Source: [Lactobacillus] timonensis
GTDB taxonomy: Bacteria > Bacillota > Bacilli > Lactobacillales > Lactobacillaceae
Direction: 5' to 3'
Assembly: GCF_900240275.1 (NCBI RefSeq)
Contig: NZ_LT964761.1
Coordinates: 1,451,389 to 1,515,388 of the forward strand
DNA: 64,000 nucleotides
Made by a program: the position numbers and the translations under genes
In this document: positions 17,231 to 27,158 of the stretch, piece after piece
Position numbering within the stretch: position 1 is the stretch's first letter
How the letters are laid out: each line of letters opens with the position of its first letter
The notes under the pieces: generated by a model
The model's input: the letters and a program-made list of their open reading frames with translations, nothing else
Told to the model about the DNA's origin: nothing
The model's database searches: none

Positions 17231-19060
17231 ATGGAACAGCTTTCAATCTTTATTGTGATGCTTGCCGCTTTACTGGTGCCATTAGTGATGGCGCGCTTTG
17301 AGGTGTCAACATTACCCACCGCGGTGGCAGAAATTTTAATTGGGATCGTGATCGGCAAAAGTGGGTTTAACCTCATCGTGATGAATCACGACTTAACATT
17401 TCTTTCCAATTTGGGCGTGATTTTGCTGATCTTTCTTTCCGGGATGGAAATCAACTTTGACCTTTTTCGCAAGCAACCAGGTGAGAAGCGCGACAGTGAT
17501 TCACCAGTTACCATTTCAACCATTGCTTTTGCGGGAATACTAGTAATGTCATTATTAGTGGGGGTCGTATTAAAGTTGATGGGACTCTTTAATGGCATTC
17601 TACTGGCATTGATTATCTTTTCATCAGTCGCACTAGGAGTTGTAATTGCAACCCTGAAAGAAAAAGAAATTCTGAGTCGACCGGTGGGGCAGACACTGTT
17701 GCTGACGGCGGTCTTCGGTGAAGTTGTTCCCATGCTGTCTTTAACTGTTTATGCGACATTGCACGGTGGTAACGCCGGTCGTCTATGGCTCATTGTCCTG
17801 CTGTTTTTGGCAGCGATCATTCTGCTACGGCGGTTTAAACAGCCATACAAGTGGTTCAACGACATCACTAAGTCCACCACTCAATTGGATGTTCGTTTGG
17901 CATTTTTCTTAATTTTTACCTTAGTGACAATTGCGGTTACCGTTGGGGCTGAAAATATTCTGGGTGCCTTTTTGGCGGGGATGGTCATGAAATTGCTCAA
18001 CCCGTCTGAATCCACCGAAGACAAGCTGACATCAATCGGTTACGGCTTCTTTATTCCGATTTTCTTCATTACTACTGGTGCCAAGTTGAACCTCCGGGAG
18101 TTATTCGCGAACCCGCGGGCCTTGGCGTTAATTCCGGCATTAGTAGTGGGCTTTTTCATCGCCAAAACCGTTCCAGCACTTGTCTTTAGCAGACACTATG
18201 GACGCCGTAACGGGTTAGCAGGGGCTTTCCTTTGCGCCACGACGATCACGCTTGTTTTACCAACACTGGAAGTTGCCCGTAATTTGAAGGCCATTACTAG
18301 CACCCAGTCAGACGCCTTTGTTCTGGCAGCATTGATTGCCTGCGTTTGTGGACCAATCGGCTTTAACAAACTCTATCAGCCGTCGCCGGAAGACCTAATT
18401 AAGAAACGGGTAGTCTTTATTGGTGCCAACGTGATGACTGTACCGATTGCCCAGCAGCTGACCAATAGTCTCTACCAGGTCAGAATGGTTACCAACCAAC
18501 AAGAAAACTTTGAAACTTATAATTCTGAAGTTGCCGATTTGAAATATTTTGAGAACCTCAATGCGCAGTGTCTTGAAAAGAGCGGCTATTTCGATTGTGA
18601 CATTATGGTCGTTTCTTTCTTGAATGAACAAGAGAACTTTGCGTTGGCACTGGAGGCCAAAAAGCAGGGCGTTCAACGAGTGATTGCGATGCGCAAACGA
18701 AATGGGAGTGACTATGCCCAGCTTGACCAGCTGGTTGCTGCTGGAGTTGAACTCTTTCACCCGTACACTGCACTATCGAGTATGCTCCGTTCATTGATTG
18801 AATCACCAACCGTAATGAAGATGATGACTGATAACCAGCACACGATCTTTGAAGTGGTCCTTAAGAACCGGCGCTACACTGGAATTGAATTACAGTCGTT
18901 GCCGATGATCAATAAGATTACCGTGTCCCGTATTTACCGTCATGGCAAGTGGATTACGCCTCATGGAACGACGGTCCTGGAGGCAGGCGACCACCTGATT
19001 ATTACAAGTGACTATCACAACATCGCTGAATTACAGGCCACGTTAGGTAAAGATAATTAA
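17231..19060 (+). CDS. CPA2-family monovalent cation:proton antiporter with RCK (TrkA-N/C) domains
   Basis: Membrane protein exchanging K+ or Na+ for protons. Residues 1 to about 385 form 12-13 transmembrane helices of the Na+/H+ exchanger fold (GAENILGAFLAGMVMKLL is the conserved core segment). Residues about 395-520 form a TrkA-N/RCK nucleotide-binding domain (VVFIGANVMTVPIAQQL) and about 530-609 a TrkA-C domain, the regulatory arrangement of KefB-like transporters. The RCK glycine motif is degenerate (GANVMT instead of GxGxxG), so nucleotide sensing may differ. Divergent from pepD over a 101-bp intergenic region. The ion cannot be decided. Confidence 0.88.
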   Translation: MEQLSIFIVMLAALLVPLVMARFEVSTLPTAVAEILIGIVIGKSGFNLIVMNHDLTFLSNLGVILLIFLSGMEINFDLFRKQPGEKRDSDSPVTISTIAFAGILVMSLLVGVVLKLMGLFNGILLALIIFSSVALGVVIATLKEKEILSRPVGQTLLLTAVFGEVVPMLSLTVYATLHGGNAGRLWLIVLLFLAAIILLRRFKQPYKWFNDITKSTTQLDVRLAFFLIFTLVTIAVTVGAENILGAFLAGMVMKLLNPSESTEDKLTSIGYGFFIPIFFITTGAKLNLRELFANPRALALIPALVVGFFIAKTVPALVFSRHYGRRNGLAGAFLCATTITLVLPTLEVARNLKAITSTQSDAFVLAALIACVCGPIGFNKLYQPSPEDLIKKRVVFIGANVMTVPIAQQLTNSLYQVRMVTNQQENFETYNSEVADLKYFENLNAQCLEKSGYFDCDIMVVSFLNEQENFALALEAKKQGVQRVIAMRKRNGSDYAQLDQLVAAGVELFHPYTALSSMLRSLIESPTVMKMMTDNQHTIFEVVLKNRRYTGIELQSLPMINKITVSRIYRHGKWITPHGTTVLEAGDHLIITSDYHNIAELQATLGKDN

Positions 19061-19087
19061 GCGCTTACCGGTCGGTTATGGTATGAT
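19056..19087 (+). promoter_or_regulatory. glpK promoter with catabolite-responsive element
   Basis: The 10-bp palindrome TAAGCGCTTA (19058-19067) is the core of a CcpA-binding cre site and overlaps the stop codon of the antiporter gene. An extended -10, TGGTATGAT (19079-19087), lies just downstream with no good -35. The cre would sit over the -35 area, which fits glucose repression of glycerol kinase. CcpA binding is inferred. Confidence 0.6.
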
Positions 19088-19134
19088 TAATTGAAAATCA
19101 CAAGGCCGATATTTGTGTGAAAGGATGAACGAAG

Positions 19135-20634
19135 TTGAATGAACAGCAGTATGTGATGGCAATTGACCAGGGAACCACCAGTTCTCGCGCCATTATCTTT
19201 GACCACCAGGGACAAAAGGTGGCCATATCGCAACGAGAATTTCCGCAGTATTTCCCGCATCCAGGATGGGTAGAACACGATGCATTAGAAATTTGGGATA
19301 GTGTCCAGGCGGTTATTTCTGACGTGATGATCAAGTCAGGAATTAAGCCCTATAAGATTGTCGGCATCGGGATTACTAATCAGCGGGAAACGACGATTAT
19401 TTGGGACCGACATACTGGCAAGCCAATCTACCATGCTATTGTTTGGCAATCTAAGCAGACGAGTGAGATTGCTGAAAAGCTGATTGCTGATGGTTATTCA
19501 GAGATGATCCACCAGAAAACTGGTTTAGTCATCGATTCATACTTTTCAGCAACCAAAATCAAGTGGATATTGGACCATGTTCCTGGGGCCCGGCAAAAAG
19601 CCGAAAATGGCGATTTGATGTTTGGGACGATCGATAGCTGGTTGTTGTGGAATTTAAGCGGCCGCAAGGTTCACGCAACCGACGTTACCAATGCCAGCCG
19701 GACGATGCTCTTTAATATCCACCAACTTGATTGGGACGAAGATATTTTAAAGCTACTCAATATTCCACGAGCAATGCTGCCAGAAGTAAAATCTTCGTCT
19801 GAGGTCTATGGATATACGGGTGACTACCACTTCTTCGGGGTACAAATCCCCATCTGTGGGATCGCTGGTGACCAGCAAGCGGCACTCTTTGGGCAGACGG
19901 CATTTACCAAGGGATCCGTCAAGAACACTTATGGCACTGGTGCTTTCATCGTTATGAACACGGGGAAGGAACCAACCCTATCTGCTAACGGCTTATTGAC
20001 AACCATTGCCTATGGTTTGGATGGCGAAGTTAATTACGCCTTAGAAGGTAGCATCTTTGTTGCAGGATCAGCTGTTCAATGGTTACGAGACGGCCTCAAG
20101 TTTTTTGATAACGCTAGTCAATCAGAAAAAATGGCTGTGGACGCTCAGAGCACTGGTGGTGTTTACGTCGTGCCATCATTTACCGGCTTAGGTGCGCCGT
20201 ACTGGGACCAAGAGGTACGGGGGGCCATGTTTGGCCTTACTCGTGGTAGTTCGCGTGGGTCAATCACACGGGCAACCCTGGAGGCAATTGCTTACCAAAC
20301 GCGGGATGTCGTGGATACGATGGTGAAAGATACGGGCTTGAAGCTGGACAGCCTGACTGTCAATGGTGGGGCGTCACGGAATAACTTCCTGATGCAATTC
20401 CAATCAGATATCTTGCAAACACCGATTAAGCGAGCAGCCATGGAAGAAACGACGGCCCTAGGGGCTGCCTTTCTGGCGGGCTTGGCCGTTGATTTCTGGG
20501 AAGACCAGGAAGAACTACGTAATTACAGTAAGATTGGTGCGTCATTTACGCCGCAAGTTGAACGTGAGGTGGCGGATATTAATTATGCTGGCTGGCAACG
20601 AGCGATTAAGGCAGCTCAGTACTTTAGTAAATAA
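19135..20634 (+). CDS. glpK: Glycerol kinase
   Basis: Phosphorylates glycerol to glycerol-3-phosphate with ATP. The 499-residue FGGY kinase starts with [12 protein letters not shown] and carries the signature segments YSATKIKW-like [16 protein letters not shown] and [17 protein letters not shown]. His232 in [10 protein letters not shown] is the position phosphorylated by HPr in enterococcal GlpK, so the enzyme is probably activated by the PTS. The start is TTG at 19135 with AAAGGA 9 nt upstream; no in-frame ATG fits better. No glpF or glpO is adjacent. A bidirectional terminator separates it from the convergent ldh. Confidence 0.97.
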   Translation: MNEQQYVMAIDQGTTSSRAIIFDHQGQKVAISQREFPQYFPHPGWVEHDALEIWDSVQAVISDVMIKSGIKPYKIVGIGITNQRETTIIWDRHTGKPIYHAIVWQSKQTSEIAEKLIADGYSEMIHQKTGLVIDSYFSATKIKWILDHVPGARQKAENGDLMFGTIDSWLLWNLSGRKVHATDVTNASRTMLFNIHQLDWDEDILKLLNIPRAMLPEVKSSSEVYGYTGDYHFFGVQIPICGIAGDQQAALFGQTAFTKGSVKNTYGTGAFIVMNTGKEPTLSANGLLTTIAYGLDGEVNYALEGSIFVAGSAVQWLRDGLKFFDNASQSEKMAVDAQSTGGVYVVPSFTGLGAPYWDQEVRGAMFGLTRGSSRGSITRATLEAIAYQTRDVVDTMVKDTGLKLDSLTVNGGASRNNFLMQFQSDILQTPIKRAAMEETTALGAAFLAGLAVDFWEDQEELRNYSKIGASFTPQVEREVADINYAGWQRAIKAAQYFSK

Positions 20635-20642
20635 AAGCAAAG

Positions 20643-20680
20643 AAAAAACAGCGGGGATGAAAAATCTTCGCTGCTTTTTT
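20643..20680. terminator. Bidirectional terminator between glpK and ldh
   Basis: Stem CAGCGGGGAT (20649-20658) with ATCTTCGCTG (20664-20673), with A6 before and T6 after, so it can end both convergent transcripts. Confidence 0.85.
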
Positions 20681-20694
20681 GATGGAGTTTAAGT

Positions 20695-21651
<957 letters not shown>

Positions 21652-21706
21652 TTACTCTCCCTTTCTTTAAACCAAATGGTTAGCTTTGTCAATTACTAAC
21701 GCCACA

Positions 21707-21735
21707 ATTATATCATTATTTAATAAGGTTAAAAC
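21707..21735 (-). promoter_or_regulatory. Probable ldh promoter
   Basis: On the reverse strand a consensus TATAAT lies at 21712-21707, with GTTTTA at 21735-21730 as a weak -35 at 17-nt spacing. Confidence 0.45.
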
Positions 21736-21770
21736 ACAAATTTCGCGGTTTGCTGAGTGGGACGCTTACT

Positions 21771-21799
21771 TTGGCAAAGACTGTGAATTATGATACAAT
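21771..21799 (+). promoter_or_regulatory. Promoter of the small gene at 21870
   Basis: TTGGCA (21771-21776), 17-nt spacer, TACAAT (21794-21799). Confidence 0.65.
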
Positions 21800-21869
21800 A
21801 TGACAGATATTAAAGACCTGTCGAAATTGACGACCGGCACTTCAAGATATGAAAGGAGGAGATGGTTAC

Positions 21870-22193
21870 ATGCTTAATCGGACTAAACGCTTTATGCGGG
21901 AGAACGACTTGACGTACCACAAGGAATATATTCGGCCAATGATGACGCCGCAGCATATTTACGTCTTCCGCTTTGGTAAGCACCGGCTTAACAACCGGGT
22001 AATCATTCGCTACTCCCATACCTGGACGGGAAGGCTGAAGATCAATGAAATTGATGTGCGCTTGCATCACCAGCAACATCCCCGTATTTTTAAGACGGAA
22101 ACGGAAATGATTGACTACCTTCAGCACCACATGGAGAAGAAGCGGGCAAAGCGTTTGCGTAAGCAAGATGATAAGAAGAGCGCTGATAATTAA
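21870..22193 (+). CDS. Small basic protein of unknown function
   Basis: A 107-residue, strongly basic, soluble protein (MLNRTKRFMRENDLTYHK) rich in Arg, Lys and His, ending in a charged helix (HMEKKRAKRLRKQDDKKS). I do not recognise a defined family; related conserved hypothetical proteins probably exist in other lactobacilli. Start chosen at 21870 because AAAGGAGGAG (21852-21861) sits 8 nt upstream; an in-frame ATG at 21849 has no ribosome site. It has its own promoter and terminator, so it is a real single-gene unit. The basic composition and dispersed Tyr/His would suit nucleic-acid binding, but that is only a guess. Confidence 0.75.
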   Translation: MLNRTKRFMRENDLTYHKEYIRPMMTPQHIYVFRFGKHRLNNRVIIRYSHTWTGRLKINEIDVRLHHQQHPRIFKTETEMIDYLQHHMEKKRAKRLRKQDDKKSADN

Positions 22194-22196
22194 TAC

Positions 22197-22235
22197 AAAG
22201 GGGCACACGACGTTGACGTCATGGCCCCTTTTTCT
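22197..22235 (+). terminator. Terminator after the small basic gene
   Basis: Stem AAAGGGGC (22197-22204) with GCCCCTTT (22224-22231) and an inner GACG/CGTC pair, followed by T residues. Confidence 0.85.
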
Positions 22236-22261
22236 TTCAAACACAGAAACGAGGAAACAAT

Positions 22262-23227
22262 ATGGAATGGACAGCAATTAAGGTCGAAACGAGTAACGAG
22301 GCAGTTGCGGCTGTGTCAAACATTTTAACTGAGGCAGGAGCTAACGGTGTGCAAATCGATAACGCCGCTGACTATCAGGAACTAAAGGCTGGCCGTTTTG
22401 GTAAGCACGGGGAAATCGTTGATCCCAGTACATTGCCTCACCAGAAAAAAGGTGCGGCCTTAACCGGTTATTTTCCACCCCACACGTTCTTACCTGAACT
22501 AGTCCCGCAAATTCAGCAACGGGTAAAGAAGTTGAGTGAGTTTGGTCTGGACCCATCACCAGCCAATGTTTCAGTCGAGGGTATCAAGGACGAACAGTGG
22601 GCGACAGTTTGGCAGAAGTACTACCATCCGGTTCGCATCACTAACCAGCTGACCGTTGTTCCCCAATGGGAAGACTATCAACCCCAGCAGCGGGGTGAAA
22701 AGCTGATTACCCTTGATCCTGGGATGGCTTTTGGTACGGGAACCCACCCGACAACTAAGTTAATGCTTCAGGCACTTTCAATGGTCGTTCGTGGCGGTGA
22801 ATCAATGATTGATGTGGGGACTGGTTCTGGCGTGTTAAGCATTGCCGCCAAACTGCTAGGTGTTGGTCACGTGGCTGCCTATGATGTTGACAAAGTGGCA
22901 ATTAAGTCCGCCCGCGAAAATCTAAAATTGAACCCGGCTGCCGGTGAGATTGAGCTAGGGGTTAATAGTTTACTTGATGGAATAGCGACAAAAGTGGACC
23001 TGATCGTTGCCAATATTTTGGCAGAGATTATTGTTCCACTGATCCCCCAAGCGAAAAGTAACCTGAAGGCGGGCGGTAAATTACTCTTGTCAGGAATCAT
23101 TGCTGATAAGGAGCCACTGATTGTTGAGACACTGACACAACACGAATTCATTATTGATGAAACAATGCGAATTGACGACTGGTTTGGAATTATCGCTCAC
23201 CGGCCAACAAAGGAGGAAGACTACTAG
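22262..23227 (+). CDS. prmA: Ribosomal protein L11 methyltransferase
   Basis: SAM-dependent enzyme that trimethylates ribosomal protein L11. The N-terminal substrate-recognition domain (residues 1 to about 110) is followed by the class I methyltransferase core with [14 protein letters not shown] (about 181-194) and the catalytic-site segment [10 protein letters not shown], the usual NPPY-like position. [12 protein letters not shown] is highly characteristic of PrmA. Length 321 is typical. Its stop codon shares one base with the GTG start of rsmE, so the two rRNA/ribosome modification genes are co-translated. Confidence 0.97.
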   Translation: MEWTAIKVETSNEAVAAVSNILTEAGANGVQIDNAADYQELKAGRFGKHGEIVDPSTLPHQKKGAALTGYFPPHTFLPELVPQIQQRVKKLSEFGLDPSPANVSVEGIKDEQWATVWQKYYHPVRITNQLTVVPQWEDYQPQQRGEKLITLDPGMAFGTGTHPTTKLMLQALSMVVRGGESMIDVGTGSGVLSIAAKLLGVGHVAAYDVDKVAIKSARENLKLNPAAGEIELGVNSLLDGIATKVDLIVANILAEIIVPLIPQAKSNLKAGGKLLLSGIIADKEPLIVETLTQHEFIIDETMRIDDWFGIIAHRPTKEEDY

Positions 23228-23970
23228 TGCAACGCTACTTCGTTACCGACCAGCTACCAAATGACAAGGTTGAGCTGCCAGCTGACATCAGCCACCACCT
23301 TGTGGATGTTATGCGGGCAAAGGTCGGCGATCAAATCGAAATTGTCTGTGCAGACCACCAAGTTTACCTGGCAACCATTGTTAATCTTGCACCGACCCTG
23401 GTAAAGGTGGAACAGCCATTGAACAGTGGCGCGGAAATGCCAGTGGAGGTGACAATTGCCTGCGGATTGCCGAAGACTAAGGAAAAGCCGCAATTGATTG
23501 TTCAAAAGGGGACCGAACTGGGAGCAACGCGAATCATCTTCTTCAATTGTCAACGCTCAATTAGCCATTGGACTATGCCACGACGCGAGAAAAAATTGGC
23601 GCGTTTACAAAAGATTGCTAATAATGCAGCTGAACAATCCCACCGCACAACACAACCGCAGGTATTGTACCGCGAGAGTTGGCAGGAAGTTTTAAACGAT
23701 TTTCCTGCTGATAGCGCCGTCGTTGCTTGGGAAGAATCGGCCAAGCGGGGAGAAGTCAGCCGCTTAAAGTCAGCGCTCGCAAGCTTAAAAGAGGGCGCAC
23801 GGGTAACGGCTTTTTTTGGTCCCGAAGGTGGGCTGACGAGTACTGAGGTTGAAGCCATGAATGCCCAGGGAGTTCTTTCTGTGGGGCTTGGACCACGTAT
23901 TTTGCGGACAGAAACGGCGCCACTTTACTTTTTGTCCTCGGTGTCCTACCAGACGGAATTAAATGGCTAA
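23227..23970 (+). CDS. rsmE: 16S rRNA (uracil1498-N3)-methyltransferase
   Basis: Methylates U1498 of 16S rRNA; SPOUT-class knotted methyltransferase. The 247-residue protein has an N-terminal PUA-like domain and the C-terminal SPOUT core with FFGPEGGLTSTEVEAM and LGPRILRTETAPL, the diagnostic RsmE motifs. Start is GTG at 23227, overlapping the prmA stop by one base. The small membrane protein gene starts 59 nt downstream. Confidence 0.97.
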   Translation: MQRYFVTDQLPNDKVELPADISHHLVDVMRAKVGDQIEIVCADHQVYLATIVNLAPTLVKVEQPLNSGAEMPVEVTIACGLPKTKEKPQLIVQKGTELGATRIIFFNCQRSISHWTMPRREKKLARLQKIANNAAEQSHRTTQPQVLYRESWQEVLNDFPADSAVVAWEESAKRGEVSRLKSALASLKEGARVTAFFGPEGGLTSTEVEAMNAQGVLSVGLGPRILRTETAPLYFLSSVSYQTELNG

Positions 23971-24029
23971 ACTGGTGGGTTGTGGTAAAATATTCATCAT
24001 TAACAGGAGCAAAGGAGCACTTGATTGGG

Positions 24030-24374
24030 ATGTTAAAACGGGTCAAACAACGGATTACCGAATTAGGCTGGCGCTGGTGGCTGGCTGCGATGATGGGCGC
24101 ATTGGTTCTACCGCTCCTCGGCCGCTTCTTACCTTTCATGAATAAGGCAAAGCTAGTGGGTTGGGTGCTGTTTATTATTAACGGGTTGATCAGCTGGTGG
24201 CTAGGGACGTCACTTGCGAAGCGCCAACTATCTGGCTGGTGGATCTTTTTTATGCCAGTTTTATTCTTCATCATTGATTTTCAGTTTTTGCCAAAGTACA
24301 CCCGTTACTTTGCCCTATTTTACCTTGGTGTCAGTTACCTCAGCTGGTCGATGACCAACCATTACTTAGAATAA
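24030..24374 (+). CDS. Small multi-spanning membrane protein of unknown function
   Basis: A 114-residue protein with a basic N-terminus (MLKRVKQRITELGWRWW) and about four hydrophobic segments: ALVLPLLGRFLPF, LVGWVLFIINGLISWWLG, WWIFFMPVLFFIIDF and YFALFYLGVSYLSW. I do not recognise a family. AAAGGAG (24011-24017) lies 12 nt before the ATG at 24030; an in-frame TTG at 24021 is an alternative start. It sits between rsmE and the (p)ppGpp synthetase gene with 24 nt to the latter, and is probably part of that transcript. Confidence 0.7.
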   Translation: MLKRVKQRITELGWRWWLAAMMGALVLPLLGRFLPFMNKAKLVGWVLFIINGLISWWLGTSLAKRQLSGWWIFFMPVLFFIIDFQFLPKYTRYFALFYLGVSYLSWSMTNHYLE

Positions 24375-24398
24375 GGTGACCAGGAGGGAGGAATACAG

Positions 24399-26648
24399 AT
24401 GGCAGTTAGTCGAGAAGAAGAAGCACGTGAATTAAGCCACGAAGATGTCGCTAATATTTGTCGTACTTATATGAATGAGGAACACGTGGCAAAGGTGGAA
24501 AAGGCCTACCACTTTGCTGCTGTTGCCCATCATGACCAGCGGCGCAAATCAGGCGAACCATATATTATCCACCCGATCCAGGTCGCTGGTATTCTAGCCA
24601 ACCTGCACATGGATCCTGATTCTGTTTGTGCGGGTTATTTGCATGATATTGTAGAGGATACGGGGGCGACTCTGGAGGACATTCAGGAACTCTTTGGTCC
24701 GACCATCGCCCTGATTGTCGATGGTGATACCAAGCTTGGCAAAATTCACTATAAGTCCAATAAAGAGCAGATGGCGGCTACTCACCGGAAGTTATTACTA
24801 GCGATGAGCAAAGATATTCGTGTGATGATTGTCAAGTTAGCTGACCGTTTGCATAACATGCGGACTCTCCAGCACTTGCGGCCAGACAAGCAACGGCGGA
24901 TTGCCAACGAAACACTGGAAATTTATGCGCCAATTGCAGACCGGCTGGGGATCAGCACGATTAAGTGGGAATTAGAAGACTTGTCTCTTCGCTACCTTAA
25001 CCCGCAGCAGTATTACCGGATCGTTCACCTAATGAATTCGCGGCGTGACCAGCGAGTTGAATACATCAATAACGCGATTAAGATGATCAAGGACGCGATC
25101 AGTGATCTTGAACTAGGCGATAATGTAGAGATTTACGGGCGGCCGAAGCATATTTACTCCATTTACCACAAAATGGTGACAAAGCATAAGCAGTTTAGCG
25201 AAATTTATGACTTACTGGCTGTGCGGGTGGTGGTTGATTCCATCCGTGACTGCTATGCGGTACTGGGGGCTATTCATACTAACTGGAAACCGATGCCAGG
25301 GCGTTTTAAAGACTACATTGCCATGCCAAAGAGCAATGGCTACCAATCGCTACATACGACCGTCATCGGCCCTGGCGGTCGGCCATTAGAGATTCAGATT
25401 CGGACGCACCACATGCACGAAGTTGCTGAGTACGGGGTTGCGGCTCACTGGGCCTACAAAGAAGGTAATTTCAACGGGGTCAAGCAAAGTGAGGATGCCC
25501 GGAAACTGAATGTCGTCAAGGAAATCTTGGAGTTACGTTCAGAAACGAAGGATAATGACGACTTTATGCAGGGTATCCAAAGTGATGTCTTTTCCGATAA
25601 AGTGTACGCCTTTACGCCGAAGGGCGACGTCATTGAAATGCCAAAGGGGTCGGGCCCGCTGGACATGGCCTACCAAATTCACACGGAGGTTGGTAACCAC
25701 GCTACTGGTGCCAAGGTTAACGGGCGAATTGTCCCGCTAGATTATGAGATCAAAAACGGTGACATTGTCGACATTATGACCTCTTCCTCGTCCGCGGGTC
25801 CGAGCCGGGACTGGTTGGAGTTGGTTTCCACGCGGCGGGCTCGTAACAAGATTCGCCAATTCTTCCGCAGCCATGACCGTAAGCAAAACATTGAAGAAGG
25901 CTTACGATTAGTTGAACGTGAACTTTCCGAAACTGGCTTTGACCCGACGAGCCTCATGGCGGCTGATGATACTGCTAAGGTCGCAGCTAAACTTAATTAC
26001 CATAGTGCTGAGGACATGTTTGCATCCGTCGGGTTTGGGGACCTTTCGGCAAAGGGGGTTGCTAACCGGCTGACCTCCGATATTCGTCAGCAACGCCGTG
26101 ACGATAAGCAGAAAGCGGAAGAAAAAGCCGTCATGGAAGGACACCAGACTGTCGATACGAGGGGTCCACACGATAGCGCCCATATCTCGAAAGGTAACGG
26201 GGGAGTTGTTGTCGAAGGAGTTGACAACCTCCTGACCCGCTTAAGCCACTGTTGCAACCCGGTTCCTGGTGACGATATTGTCGGCTATATTACCAAGGGC
26301 CGCGGTGTTTCAGTCCACCGGGCTGATTGTCCGAACATCAAGCACGCTGCCGAAAGCGGCCAGCGAATCGTTAACGTCTACTGGGATAACCCGGCTGGTG
26401 ATAAGACAAACTACAACGCCGATATCGAAGTAGAAGGATACAACCGCAACGGCCTGCTGAATGATGTGCTGCGATCAATTAACAACAATACCCGTTACCT
26501 GACGTCGATTAACGGGAAGGTAGACCATAATAAAATGGCGGTCATTCACGCCTCTGTTGGTGTCCGCAATAAGCAGCACTTGCAACTGATTATGGATGCC
26601 TTGAAAAATATTCCTGACGTTTACGTTGTTAAACGGGTAATTTCATAG
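24399..26648 (+). CDS. rel: Bifunctional (p)ppGpp synthetase/hydrolase (Rel)
   Basis: Stringent-response enzyme: makes (p)ppGpp when uncharged tRNA stalls ribosomes and degrades it otherwise. The 749 residues show the HD hydrolase domain (HHDQRRKSGEPYIIHP, LHDIVEDT), the synthetase domain (GRFKDYIAMPKSNGYQSLHTTV), TGS (VYAFTPKGDVIEMPKGS), a zinc-finger-like segment (LSHCCNPVPGDDIVGYITKG) and a C-terminal ACT domain. The synthetase signature RFKD fits the RxKD form of bifunctional Rel/SpoT, not the ExDD of monofunctional RelA. Followed after 9 nt by dtd, the standard Firmicutes arrangement. Confidence 0.98.
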   Translation: MAVSREEEARELSHEDVANICRTYMNEEHVAKVEKAYHFAAVAHHDQRRKSGEPYIIHPIQVAGILANLHMDPDSVCAGYLHDIVEDTGATLEDIQELFGPTIALIVDGDTKLGKIHYKSNKEQMAATHRKLLLAMSKDIRVMIVKLADRLHNMRTLQHLRPDKQRRIANETLEIYAPIADRLGISTIKWELEDLSLRYLNPQQYYRIVHLMNSRRDQRVEYINNAIKMIKDAISDLELGDNVEIYGRPKHIYSIYHKMVTKHKQFSEIYDLLAVRVVVDSIRDCYAVLGAIHTNWKPMPGRFKDYIAMPKSNGYQSLHTTVIGPGGRPLEIQIRTHHMHEVAEYGVAAHWAYKEGNFNGVKQSEDARKLNVVKEILELRSETKDNDDFMQGIQSDVFSDKVYAFTPKGDVIEMPKGSGPLDMAYQIHTEVGNHATGAKVNGRIVPLDYEIKNGDIVDIMTSSSSAGPSRDWLELVSTRRARNKIRQFFRSHDRKQNIEEGLRLVERELSETGFDPTSLMAADDTAKVAAKLNYHSAEDMFASVGFGDLSAKGVANRLTSDIRQQRRDDKQKAEEKAVMEGHQTVDTRGPHDSAHISKGNGGVVVEGVDNLLTRLSHCCNPVPGDDIVGYITKGRGVSVHRADCPNIKHAAESGQRIVNVYWDNPAGDKTNYNADIEVEGYNRNGLLNDVLRSINNNTRYLTSINGKVDHNKMAVIHASVGVRNKQHLQLIMDALKNIPDVYVVKRVIS

Positions 26649-26657
26649 GAGGATTTC

Positions 26658-27095
26658 ATGAGAGTTGTACTGCAGAAAGTAAATCATGCTACCGTCTCAA
26701 TTGATGGTGAGGTTGTGGGACAAATTCAAAAGGGTTACCTGTTGCTGGTTGGTTTTGCCCCTGACGATGACGAAGCTAAACTTGATTACCTTGCGCGCAA
26801 GATATGCAACTTGCGGGTGTTTGAAGATGAAGAGGGCAAGATGAACAGGGGACTGGCAGACGTTGACGGCAGTATTCTGTCTATTTCTCAGTTCACTCTT
26901 TATGCTGACACCAAGCATGGTAACCGCCCTGGATTCAGCAAGGCTGCCAAGCCAGAAATTGCTGAGCCGCTTTACCGACAGTTTAATGCTAAGTTGGCAT
27001 CACATGGTGTCCACGTGGAAACAGGTCATTTTGGTGCCGACATGAAGGTGGAATTGGAAAACGACGGTCCAACGACCATTATTTACGAGAAGTAG
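26658..27095 (+). CDS. dtd: D-aminoacyl-tRNA deacylase
   Basis: Hydrolyses D-amino acids mischarged onto tRNA. The 145-residue protein has the catalytic SQFTLYAD motif (about residues 77-84). The second cross-subunit motif, NxGPVT in most homologues, reads NDGPTT here, a conservative variation next to the essential Gly-cisPro pair. AGGAGG precedes the ATG. Cotranscribed with rel. Confidence 0.97.
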   Translation: MRVVLQKVNHATVSIDGEVVGQIQKGYLLLVGFAPDDDEAKLDYLARKICNLRVFEDEEGKMNRGLADVDGSILSISQFTLYADTKHGNRPGFSKAAKPEIAEPLYRQFNAKLASHGVHVETGHFGADMKVELENDGPTTIIYEK

Positions 27096-27102
27096 GGAAG
27101 AG

Positions 27103-27136
27103 GACTGCTGACCCAGGGAGGTTGAGCGGTCTTTTT
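27103..27136 (+). terminator. Probable terminator after dtd
   Basis: Imperfect hairpin GACtGCTgACC (27103-27113) with GGTtgAGCgGTC (27120-27131) followed by five T residues; the bulges make it moderate. Confidence 0.55.
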
Positions 27137-27158
27137 CACTTGAGGAGGAAAGTTAATC

